Part shown: positions 1-9,964 of the stretch, piece by piece
How the letters are laid out: each line of letters starts with the position of its first letter
How positions within the stretch are numbered: position 1 is the stretch's first letter
NCBI GenBank assembly: GCA_036897625.1
Contig: JAYMTA010000797.1
Span: forward strand, 1 to 24,134
Reading direction: 5' to 3'
DNA length: 24,134 nucleotides
Source: Pelargonium cotyledonis
Taxonomy: Eukaryota > Streptophyta > Magnoliopsida > Geraniales > Geraniaceae
Position numbers and translations under genes: made by a program
The notes under the pieces: model-generated
What the model saw: the letters and a program-made list of their open reading frames with translations, nothing else
The model's database searches: none
What the model was told of the DNA's origin: nothing

Positions 1-640
1 CCAAGTTTAGAAACATGAGGGGGGGGAAAAAAAAAAAAAAAAAAAAAACATATTGAAGCAACGATTCGCTTAACCGCTAATCACATGGTGACCAGCTCAG
101 CCGGTCACATGGCCAGATACGAGGGACCCATCTCCAGATGCTTCAAAGCAATATCTAGCAAAGCTGGGTTGCTGGCCTCGCTCCTATCTTGGTATGTGTT
201 GCACGTGCACGTGTGGGCGATCCCGTCATCGACGGCTCAGCATTCTTTTTAACATTAGATGGACGGCGGAGATGAGTCCGTATGCGTGGTGACCGACCAA
301 GCCGGTTAATAAGAAGGTTGCAGGAAGGGAGTGTAAGGGAAAAATTATGAGGGCAATGATTTGGGGGGTTTTGTTTTTGACCGTTGACGGGATCCAGCAA
401 AGACAAGGTTACTTTGACCGAAAGTACACGTGCGGGTGGGAGAGGTACACGTGTGCTTTGCTGTTGTTGGGCTGTATAGGAAATGGTGCGCCACGTAGGA
501 TTCACATGAGTAGTAATAATATAGAGCGAGAGAGAGCCCAAAGCCCCATGTCAGAAGAGAACACTTGTGCTACTGCTGGCAATTTTTTTCGTTTTTGTGC
601 AATATACGGAAAACATGAAAGTTAATGAGAACATTTGTTA
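1..640. promoter_or_regulatory. GC-richer block with four G-boxes; possible promoter of an off-window gene
   Basis: This stretch opens with a run of 8 G followed by 22 A (19-48) and is clearly richer in G+C than the following 6 kb. Perfect CACGTG G-boxes lie at 202-207, 208-213 (adjacent), 427-432 and 448-453. The last two share the form GTACACGTG. A bipartite motif, TGGTGACC-N5-AGCCGGT, occurs twice (86-105 and 287-306). The open frames here (155-541 minus, 347-625 plus) have no recognisable domain and a composition that does not look coding. A promoter or 5' flank of a gene beyond the left edge, probably leftward, would explain the composition. That is inference, because no TATA box or exon could be fixed. 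Confidence 0.3.
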
Positions 641-2209
641 CGTGAAAAAATTCAGAATCTCGTATTGGTTTTGGTATATTAGTGTATATTGGAGATGCAC
701 AATAATTTTAGGCGCACCCTTAGGCAATATATGAGTGTATATTGAATATGGAACGTGTAATTAGACGCAGCGTTCGAATGATGAATGCAGAGTGCATTTT
801 TGAATGAGACGCGATTGATGAACGTGGTTCACGGCCGAGTTAGTAGACGATAAAAGAAAGGAGTTACCTAGATGACAATAATTGAAAGGCACATGGGCAA
901 CTATGAAACGTTGATGTTAGATTGTTAGTGAAATCTAAAAGAGGATGGAAATGAAAATTAGCAAGGCAAAGGAGGAGGTACAAACACAAACCTGACTAAG
1001 CCCACTGACAAGTCTAATCACTCCACTTTCACCAATAAGACTCACCATCCATCCATTGAACCAAACCAATACACACATGCATGACCATGACCATCACAGC
1101 ACAAGAACAAAACATTTGGGACCAACAAAACCATCCATCGCTAGCTTAGCTAGCCAGTAGCTTCGTCCTTTTACATTGATAACCACATATCCATGAAATA
1201 ACATGCTCACGGCCATGTAAGGGTCCGATTTCACGTGCCTTTCACATGGGGATCGTACTGTATCTGCATGTACATTGTAGAGATGTTCAAATGCTAGCTG
1301 CCAATCACTCCTTTCTCTATTATTGGGACCTCTCCTGCTTCCAACACTTCCATTAATTTCACTTGTGTTACTTCAAATCAAACTAATATGATTGAGTTTG
1401 AGTTAAGTTGTTACTGGTCAAATTATTATGGGTCAACTTCTACGAATTTGTAGGAGAAAGAGATGACATGTGTTCTCTTTTATTTGGTAGAAAACGGTTG
1501 TGATGTATACAAATTTTATGGATTTAAAATTATAATTCAATTTGTTGGTGCTCGAAATGTCTACGTGTTATTTACATATAGTGTGAGACTAGCAAGTGTA
1601 ATTCACAAGTGTATGTGATTGTTTTTTGTAGTATAATCACTAGGGGCTCTTAATATGAGTATTTCACTAATTGTGATTGGTAATGCGATTTTAGTCACTT
1701 TCAGATACATTAAATCTAGACACGAGTCGTGAGGACCACACATGTCGGATTAGGTGACATATGATCCCGTTTGGGCTGAATCCGAAAAATTAAGGCCAAA
1801 ATGGGTCAACCATAAGAGTTGACCAACATTGACCATGCACACAACCGTGTGGCAACTTGCTCATATGGCTGGCCACAATTGTGTGCTCGAATATGTTAGT
1901 ATGGTTTCAAATTTAATTAAAGATATTTTCAGGTGATTTATTTCGTGTATATTTTATTTTGCGAAAGGGATTAACATAGAATCATTAAATAGATTTCACA
2001 TGTTTATTTAATTACAAAACATGACATGTCTGTTACTTCATTATAATGTTTATTTCATTGTATTTGTAAAAATTCCTAGCAGCTTCCGTAAGTTCAAACT
2101 TGAGCCTATTGTTAATCTATTCATTCATTGTGTTTAACAAAACTTTTGTGTGCATGTTTTAAAACACATGTCAAATTACATATGTTAACATCAATCCATA
2201 ATATAAAAT
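641..2209. other. AT-rich intergenic spacer
   Basis: No coding region or RNA gene is recognisable. One CACGTG lies at 1232-1237. Three W-box-like cores (GGTCAAC, GTTGACC, TTGACC) are packed into 1803-1835. An imperfect hairpin lies at 1837-1886, with outer arms GCACACAA and TTGTGTGC. Confidence 0.5.
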
Positions 2210-2447
2210 TACTCTCTCCGTCTCAAAATGAGTGTTTTGTTTATCTAAATTTTTTGTCTCAAAATGAGTGTTTTATTTGTATTTTTATGTTATTATATTA
2301 GTGTTCTTCCCATATTACTCTTATTACTTATGCACATGGGGTTTAAGTGAAGAAAGTGATGATTATATTAAAAATACACTAAATTATTTTATAACTTTTA
2401 AATTTTATAAAAAATAAAAATAAAACACTTATTTTACTGAGATAGTA
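2210..2447. mobile_element. Stowaway-type MITE (Tc1/mariner-related), about 238 bp
   Basis: The left end reads TACTCTCTCCGTCTCAAAAT and continues into GAGTGTTTT. The right end, reverse-complemented, reads TACTATCTCAGTAAAATAAG and continues into TGTTTTATTT. These are imperfect terminal inverted repeats of about 30 bp ending in TA, as expected for Stowaway elements, which use TA target sites and begin CTCCCTCCGT. The interior is AT-rich and non-coding. The block GTCTCAAAATGAGTGTTTT occurs twice at the left end (2220-2238 and 2256-2274), so the left terminus is tandemly duplicated with a 36-bp period. The element is non-autonomous and depends on a mariner-like transposase encoded elsewhere. Divergence between the ends suggests it is not recent. 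Confidence 0.75.
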
Positions 2448-5281
2448 TTTATTATATATTAGTCATTCATATTTATAAAATGTTCACTACTAGAATGTGT
2501 ACCTTTATTAGGTCATTCTGCATAACTAGTACTTATGGATTGTAGGCGCAGTCGCTGTTGTTGACAGCTCCATCAGAGAAGGCACAAATGGTTGCAGAGA
2601 AAGTGTGACATTTGATAGGGGCACCATGTGTACTATGTTTCATGCACTACATGAATATGCACGCACACAATACATTTCTCTAGTGCAATGAATCAATCGT
2701 CAATGATGGTCATCCAATAGTGCAAAAATCTATCCAAGAATCTATTTAGAGGCCAAATTCAGAATAGCATTTAGCGGACAAAAGGAATCTTAGACTAAAC
2801 CTATCTTGCTTGTGTTGTGCGAGTTCTCATCTATTGTATACACCATCAGCTAAGAATATGTTTTCTAGTAGAATATGTGGGATTGTTTTTTTGTATTTTT
2901 TTAATGAAATGTAAATAGCTTAATTATGAACTGAAATTAGAAAATAACAAACTCGTGAAGATAATCAATCTCAACACACCTAATAAAACTCATCATGGAC
3001 ACAGACGATCGCCCAAGAGCGTGAGCTACACAATTTGATGATCTCCTTACGAAAAAAAACTTAAAACTATCAAACCAACTAGACAAAAGTAGAATCTCAC
3101 CATAGATAAGACCTGGGACACTGGAATCCTCCCCTCCAGTTTTTAAAGCATGAATAACCTACTATGCATTCGACACGATAATAATTAATAACTGACCTCC
3201 AACTTTTATCAATCAACCAACTCAAATGCTTCCTTGATGGTGAGAGTCTCCGCATGGAGGGGGTCCAAAGAGTTGGACCAACCTACATGACCTCCGCCCC
3301 TGCAATTTCCGTCCTGGTCTCGCACATGCACTAGATGTGATTTGTTGTTTTATTATAATTATCAAATTACACTAAAAGCCATATGAAAATTAATATATAT
3401 ATATATATATTAGTGGAGTTACATGATAGGAGTAGCTCTGCCCTTTTAACTAAAAAATCAACTCCACCCGTCAAATGCAAGTTGAATTTACAACCTTCCA
3501 CCGTGAATGGTAACTCTCTGAGTATTGATCTTGAGTCAATTCCTAGAGGATTATAAACTACAATTTAAATTATACATATATGAAATATAATATTTCATTG
3601 ACAAATATCTAAATTTGCATGACTAATATAGTATTTGTGAGAATAGAAAGTCCCAACAAGAAATTATTGCAATAATGTCCCAATTCATAATTTTTTGGAA
3701 AAATAAGCACTTGGGAAGATGATAAGATGATAATTGTGGAAGGTAGGAGGATACAATTACAAGGTGATGGATAATGAATGATGTAACAAGTGCAAATTGG
3801 GGGACCATCTCCACGTGAGAATCACATGGGCAGGAACTGGGCAGCAGCCTCGCACGGCCAAAAGCAACAAATATAAGTTGAAACTTGAAAGTGAAGAACA
3901 AGTGCAAGTGCAGGATGATGGGTTTTGTCGGCTAGTGTTTTCATTAAATACGACGTCCTAGTATTATCATTTACTAGTATTTATTTAATTATTATTTCTG
4001 GTCCGCCTCGGAAGCGAAGCACTCGTGGGGACACTATTAATCATCACCCGACATCTTGTCTCCTCCCACTCATCATCACATTATTTTAATGCACATCATC
4101 ATGCTCATCACCTCCACACAATCATTACCCCCACCCCACTCTCCATCCCCTCCGCGTCACCATCACGACCCATTATTTTGGGTTAGATAAGGAGGGTGGC
4201 TTCCACTCCAGGAAGCAGCGCGTGGGGGTTGACAGGGTTACCATATTTGGATATTTTTGGTCACGTTGACTGTGCTATTTAGCCTACTAAACAAACATGA
4301 TTAATTATGGGAGTTAATTAGTTTCCTTAAAACAGTACTCTCCTATTTCCGGGAAGGGACTCAGATGTTTAGCCGCTAATAATTCTTTGTTTTGGTAATT
4401 TAATGATTTTTTATTGAGCTAATTAATGAAAATCATTGATTGATTGAGAAAAGGGGTGGGGATTTAAAAATTGAATTAGCGGTAGGTTGAGATTATTCTA
4501 TTTCCAAAGATTTGATTGGATTTAGATCATATCATTAGCAAGGGAGGGTGGTGGAAAATAGTTGATTTTGTATATGATTTGGACTTATATATATTGGGAT
4601 TTTCTTTTCTTTTTTTTTGTCCTCTTTTCAATGGACAAGATAAGTCATTGATTTTGGTCAAGGAAAATGAAATGTGAAAACACAATTGTAATTATGATTC
4701 TTGCTCTTTCCCCTTGGATTAGATGATTCAATCATCCATGGTGGAAACCATAATTTAGATAATTGAATGGTTGAAATTTTATGGAAGATTTTTATATTTT
4801 TCTCTACGGAAGCTAATTTCTTATAAAATAATATCAGAACAATTCAAAGTATAAATATCGCCCACAATTAAAAAGTGAGATCTCACAATTTAGTTAGACA
4901 CATTCATGGTCTAATTTCTTTATCAATAATTATCTTTACTAGTCTTCCTAAAAAAGTGCAATCATAGTCCTCAATGGTGGGTACTTACTTTCATGTGCGA
5001 GTTGGATTCGTAGCTACAAATTTAGGTTTCTACTAATGATGTACTACCATTTCTCGTATTCCATGAACATAGGAGAAAAGACCCCAAGCGTCTTGGTCTG
5101 CTTCCGAGGACTAAAGCCTCCACTTTATAATAAAAATTTTTCATAATAGAACATGTTTAAGACAATCACTTTAACACGTGCACACGACGAGAATATAGTC
5201 TAGTTTACCAAATCAGAAACAATCGTCACTTCTTTTTTTCCTTTCGGAAATTTGTTTTACAGATTTGTATTATTTATATAA
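2448..5281. other. AT-rich intergenic spacer
   Basis: No gene is recognised. It holds a (TA)n microsatellite near 3392-3411 and single CACGTG boxes at 3812-3817 and 5175-5180. Around 4010-4250 there is a slightly GC-richer, pyrimidine-rich patch, including a small GCTTCC/GGAAGC hairpin near 4199-4219. The open frame at 3623-3907 (minus) has no domain or coding signature. Confidence 0.5.
3392..3411. repeat. (TA)n microsatellite
   Basis: An uninterrupted alternation of T and A over about 20 bp. It is a simple-sequence repeat and likely to vary in length between individuals. Confidence 0.9.
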
Positions 5282-5305
5282 TAATAATAATAATTATTAT
5301 TATTA
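5282..5305. repeat. Perfect 24-bp AT palindrome built from AAT/ATT triplets
   Basis: TAA triplets run into ATT triplets about a central AATT, and all 12 base pairs of the dyad match. The first mismatch outside is A5281 against C5306. It is an (AAT)n microsatellite inverted on itself and could form a cruciform or hairpin. Confidence 0.9.
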
Positions 5306-6776
5306 CCATTTTCTATTATAGTATTCAAATTAAACATGTAAATTCAAAGGTCACTTAAATAATTTAGACTAGCTATATAAAACAATCGTGACTTCTAAAT
5401 TGCAATGCTTAACATTGAAACCAGCTTTCAATAACTTATCAAACTTTTACAATTATTTCAAAACGAAATTTAATAATAATAAAAAAAAAGAAATAGGAAC
5501 ATTTATCGGAATGTTTTTGGTGAAACAATAATTTAGTAAGTAGCTTGTTAGACGATAAATGATGGTTGAATTTAAACAACCTAAACCACCGCCCACTTTA
5601 ATGCCAAAGTAACATTTATAAAAGTTAGACCACAATGGCATGTCACATCCTCCTCTCTTCTCTTCTATTCTCTACTATTCCAATAATGTTAATTTTGTGT
5701 AAGTGTGTTGCAAAATTATTAACTCCACTGAATCCTCAATACCACAAGCGTCCTTCCCTTACCGAGCCACGTTCCTACCCTACCCACATGCTCTACACAT
5801 GTCTCCATCCACTTTTACTTATGTTTCCCACTTTTTTTTTTTATTTTTTGCACATTTCCAAAACTCTCCACCTATTCATTTGTCTTTGACTCTTGCTCTC
5901 ATTAATCACATTTATTTTCATTCACTTGTTTGACTTTTTCAAGAGATTAATGCATATTTGTAAGTAATTTTTTGTTGGTAACATAGACAATTGATGTGAC
6001 TTAAATTATATTATGTAATAGAAAATATAACTTTGATTTGAAAATACTAAATATGTCAGTGATGACTCTCACTAGTGTGAACTATACGATAGAATAAAAT
6101 AATTAAAGACATTATATTTTACTTTTTTGAATGCCAAGTTAATTTAATAACTTTATAAATCAATCTCATTCATGTGAACCTTGTGTTAACTAGCTAAAAG
6201 TGACTAATGTCCATTGTGGATAAGACGACTAGTTATATAAACTTTAACTTATTATTTTTATGTATTTATGATAAAAACAAGAATCATAACTATTGAATTT
6301 GACATGTTGTAGCATATCACATACTCTAAATTATGAATTGGTATGCACAAAACGCATGTCTGTGTCCTAAATTAATGCATCATCATAGTCTCAATCATTA
6401 CTATTTGAATGATCACTCTATGTTGTAAAATTCTAAGATCATCCAAGATACAATTGTTTTTCTTGAAATTTTATTTTAAAACAAGTATAATATTTTTTGC
6501 AATAAATTAAATTAACATTTTTCTTACCATAATTAATTTTACATTAACTGTCCACATATATACTTATGTAATAAGTTAATTAATATTCATTAACTTTTGA
6601 TAATGAGAATATATAATTAAATACAACACATTAAATACATTTATTTTGAAATTAATAGCAATTTTGAATATGTTTATTGATATATTGAAAATGAAAAAAA
6701 AAAATTATAGGTGGTTGTTTACAGACCACTCCACCAATGATTAAACGTTGACACTTTTTTTTTTAATTAGGGACTA
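5306..6776. other. AT-rich intergenic spacer
   Basis: No gene or mobile element is recognised. Open frames at 5453-5641 (minus) and 5635-5933 (plus) are low-complexity T-rich translations without domains. Confidence 0.5.
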
Positions 6777-7310
6777 ATGATTACCTATAGCCTACGACCC
6801 CATCGACATCGGACACAACCGTCATTTGTGCCCCATTCCGAGGGCAGTAACGTAAAATCATATGTAAAACCTGGAGATGGAGATAGGGCAATAGAGAGAG
6901 ATAAAGACAGACGCAAAAAAGCAGAGGCGAGAGAGACCCACGTGAAGGCACGTGGGATGATAAATGGATAGGTGGGCGTGGAGAGCGCGTGGAGGTGGAG
7001 ACGGAAGAGAGGGAGTTCAAATGATTGTAAGGGAGGGGGTGTCGGGGCGTGGAGGGACAGGTGGACACGCACGGCTGAGGAGGAAGGTTTGTGTGGGGCC
7101 CACAGGGGGTGTGAGAGAGCACGTGTGTCCAGGCAGGACATGTTGGTCCACGTGAGTTGGGGAAGGAAGCGGGTTTTTCTTCCACGCTTCCCTCATTTTT
7201 CGCTCCAAAATCATACCTCCCCATTCCCACGTGGACTCCACTCTCCCATGTCCCCTTCTCTCTCGCTCCCCACTTCACTTCACCTGTTTCTCAGCTCGGC
7301 CTCCTCCTAA
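6777..7310. promoter_or_regulatory. GC-rich island with five G-boxes, distal to the HD-Zip gene
   Basis: The island stands out from AT-rich flanks on both sides. CACGTG occurs at 6939-6944, 6949-6954, 7120-7125, 7149-7154 and 7228-7233. GTGGGGCCCAC (a TCP-type GGGCCCAC site) lies at 7093-7103. The plus strand is G-rich up to about 7170 and then turns C/T-rich (7180-7315), as in a promoter followed by a CT-rich leader. Several open frames overlap on both strands (the longest 6781-7278 minus, 165 codons), but their Pro/Ser- or Gly/Arg-rich translations only reflect base composition. It lies 2.7-3.2 kb upstream of the HD-Zip start. It could be a distal enhancer or the promoter of an unannotated non-coding transcript. 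Which gene it serves is not shown. Confidence 0.4.
7031..7056 (+). other. Potential G-quadruplex tract
   Basis: Four G-runs of 3, 5, 4 and 3 are separated by loops of 1, 4 and 6 bases, which fits the G3+N1-7 rule on the plus strand. It lies inside the G-box island. Confidence 0.55.
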
Positions 7311-8100
7311 ACCAACCATGAAGGACAAAACAAATCTAAAATTACCAAAGTTATTAAGATACTGTTCAAAAAAAAAACTTGAAAATAGTTCCTCCGCCAG
7401 TAGTAAACATATATAAAAACTATCATATTAAAGGTGGTTCAAAATGCTATAGGATCTTAAAAAAAACTTAAAGAATAAAGATATTTTGATTGTGTAGAAA
7501 CCTTTAAGAGGTTTGGACACTTTTAAGAGAGTCTTGAACATTAATGATTACTTCATTTTTTATATTTTATTAGCTAATGATATTATACTATTTGACAAAT
7601 GATGACAAAATTTTGTATAATAAAATATATATCATATAATAATTTGGGACTCAAATTGAGTTTCATCAATGCATGAATTGATAACATTAAAAACCTTTGC
7701 TTATGTGACAAATCAAAAAATAAAATATTACTTTTAGGGGCTCAATTTGAGTCTCACCATTGCTCATGCTCTTGTGGATGCGGAGACGATAATGCGACTT
7801 TGGAAAACGGATCAAATAAGGGAGTCAATAATGATGGTGAATTAAACTGAAGAACAAACTTAATCAAGTTGAATATATATTCATTCAACATGTAATAAAG
7901 AAAGAAAAGATTGAACAATAACAAATAAAAAAATATCCGCGATACCTCGAGAGAAAAGTTTGAATGAAGAAGTAGAAAAGACGGTCAGATTTTTCATATA
8001 AAAGAATAATTGTAGAGAATAAATATTTAATACTAACTCAGCCATTTGATTTTTTCCAAAATAGAAAATTTTAATTTTACATCAAATAACGAATAAATAC
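7311..8100. other. AT-rich spacer with a possible small MITE remnant
   Basis: No gene is seen. GGGACTCAAATTGAG (7646-7660) and CTCAATTTGAGTCTC (7741-7755) match as an inverted pair at 14 of 15 positions, delimiting about 110 bp. The right copy continues TCACCATTGCTCATGCTC, a sequence style often seen at plant MITE ends. No target-site duplication was found. Confidence 0.3.
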
Positions 8101-8520
8101 TCATTTAATTTTAAATAAATAAAGTATTGTCGACAAATATATTACGGATAAGCCGTTTTGGCTACAGCAGCGACCCTGTAGCCGTCGAATTGCACCGGCT
8201 TGCGAGCCATCTAAGGTGTTCAATGGGCAATTATTACACACCATTCCCATGCACCACGCTCTCCTTAAATCGTCAGCAACACGCTTCATCCAAGTCTGCA
8301 TGGGGTGAACCGATGACTCATTTCCGCGAGCGTGAAGTAAACGCGCGAAACGCCGAGTCTGTAACACACTCGGTGACTCCTCAGCCAAATGAAAAGCACT
8401 GTGTTTTAACAGAAAAGGTTAAGAAAGCGACGGTTTGGTCAGGACGAGAGCCTCGTGGTAATCGCATGGGAAAGATTTTATCTTTTTATTTATTTCCCAC
8501 AAAAAATAAATAATTACATA
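8101..8520. other. GC-richer structured island of unknown function
   Basis: Composition changes abruptly near 8145 and returns to AT-rich near 8475. At its left edge is a nested inverted repeat. The outer arms are AAGCCG/CGGCTT and the inner perfect arms GGCTACAG/CTGTAGCC, with an 8-base loop. CCGAGT/ACTCGG forms another small stem around 8352-8373. Overlapping open frames (8127-8513 plus, 8101-8388 minus) match nothing I recognise. A conserved non-coding element upstream of the HD-Zip gene, a decayed exon or a short transposon are all possible. Confidence 0.3.
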
Positions 8521-8540
8521 AAAATAGAGAGAAGAGGTTT

Positions 8541-8750
8541 GTGGGTGGGCCCAGGATTTGGTGAGCAAATGAAGTTTATCTGTCTGGTTCCAATCATGGC
8601 CATTCCATCATGATTTGATGGTTGTCGAGCTTAACTGGCTTGGTCTCTCTCTAATTATGGAACACAAGATGAGTGGGTCCCGCAACCACAAAATGATCTG
8701 AGCCACTGATGAAAATGCTCGAGGAGTGCAGGTGGGTGCGGGCCCACCGA
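8541..8750. promoter_or_regulatory. Cluster of three TCP-type sites
   Basis: GTGGGCCC lies at 8545-8552, GTGGGTCC at 8673-8680 and GGGCCCAC (reverse complement GTGGGCCC) at 8740-8747. They fit the GTGGGNCC/GTGGNCCC consensus bound by plant TCP factors. They lie about 1.2-1.4 kb upstream of the HD-Zip start. A fourth copy lies at 7096-7103. Function is inferred from motif match alone. Confidence 0.4.
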
Positions 8751-8780
8751 AGATTCATGGGGATACGCATCCTGTCTCGT

Positions 8781-9660
8781 TTAATTGACATTCCAGCTAT
8801 CATTTATTTCGAGTTGGTGGACATATACATACCGTATCTCTTCTTGTGGATTTTTTTTCTTCTCTTACAATTATTTTATGATCACAATAATGGATTTAAA
8901 TTACCATTAATGGTTTTCAATAAGAAAATAAGAAATCTCGTATTATACAGTTAGCAAGAAGATTTAAACTTTAGAATTCATAAGAAATTTAAAATAATAT
9001 TAATTACTTAGCTCAATATGCATTAATAGTAAGAAAATAAATTATCTGAAATGATTTTCCATTTTTACCTTCTCTTTTAATTGCTTCTATATATATGTTT
9101 AATTCATTTAAGCCTTTTATTAGTGAGTCCAATATTAGTGTACATAAAATTTGAGACCAGTTGTTGAATTAATGGTTAGTTTTTATATATATAATTGTAG
9201 GTTTAGAAACTATGTTTCTTTTAATGTTTGAAAATGAGTACTTGTTTAAATTGTTAAGGTGTTAAAAAGAGTGTAGCTCAATGATTTTAGCAGTAATATA
9301 ATTGGAACTCACAACTTTAACTAAAAAATAATTTTTGAATTATTGATATACTCAAAATAACTAAATTAAGGCAATGTGAAATTTGTGGCTACCAATTTCT
9401 TACCTTGAATTCCAAAATTGATAAAAAAAAGGATATATATATTAAAATATTTAAACTATGTGGTGAAAGGGAAGAAACATTTGGTTCCATAAATAAAAAG
9501 CACGGAAAAGATAATTATTACGACATATAATTCCCTAGTCCACCCACAAAAATTACTTCCCATCAGCCCATCATAATTATAATGTGATTGTCAATTTCAA
9601 TTACTTTATTTATTTTCATAAATACTGTACACAGCACAAGAAGCAAACGTCTGTGTCTCA
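8781..9660. other. AT-rich spacer upstream of the HD-Zip promoter
   Basis: Nothing coding is seen. Around 9271-9290, GTGTAGCTCAATGATTTTAG recalls a tRNA A-box, but no matching B-box follows. Confidence 0.5.
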
Positions 9661-9964
9661 ATATTCAAACAATATATTGTTTTACCAGATATTTAACCAT
9701 GGTTAAAAAGAGAGAGGGAGGACAAGGCAGCAGAGTTAGGTATTATTGGGGGCAAAAGCCATGATTGAGATAATTGGCTTCCTGACACCAAGTCATGATT
9801 GAACTTACACCACTCCCCACCATTTCTTTCTATATAACCCCCCTCTCCTCTCCTTCCCCCCACAATCTTCTCCATACCCATAACAAACTACCCTCTCTCT
9901 CCTCTCTCTCCACTCACTCATCATCAGGAACCTACTCTGTGTCTCTTTACCAGTATCATCAAAC
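9661..9964 (+). promoter_or_regulatory. Core promoter and 5' leader of the HD-Zip II gene
   Basis: TATATAA at 9831-9837 is a good TATA box, so transcription probably starts near 9860. The leader to the ATG at 9965 is strongly CT-rich and contains no upstream ATG. Upstream lie two perfect palindromes, ACAATATATTGT (9669-9680) and TTTAACCATGGTTAAA (9692-9707). The arms of the second contain GGTTAA, the GT-1-type light-element core. CATGATTGA occurs twice (9760-9768 and 9794-9802). The first lies in CCATGATTG, one base from the HD-Zip II site CAATGATTG, so feedback by the encoded protein is conceivable but untested. Confidence 0.6.

Noticed and set aside
155-625. Two open frames (128 and 92 codons) in the left block
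   Set aside because: No domain, overlapping on opposite strands, with unconvincing composition.
2561-2590. TTGACAG followed by AGAGAAGGCAC, recalling miR156/157
   Set aside because: The core differs too much from the mature miRNA and no complementary arm forming a miRNA hairpin was seen.
6781-7278. A 165-codon minus-strand open frame and overlapping frames on the plus strand
   Set aside because: The translations are Pro/Ser- or Gly/Arg-rich reflections of GC-rich DNA. Several frames are open at once and none shows a domain.
8101-8513. 128-codon plus and 95-codon minus open frames in the structured island
   Set aside because: No recognisable domain, homologue or splice context. Long frames are expected in a GC-richer island with few stops.
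9271-9330. tRNA-like GTAGCTCAATG sequence
   Set aside because: No B-box or cloverleaf follows, so neither a tRNA nor a SINE is supported.
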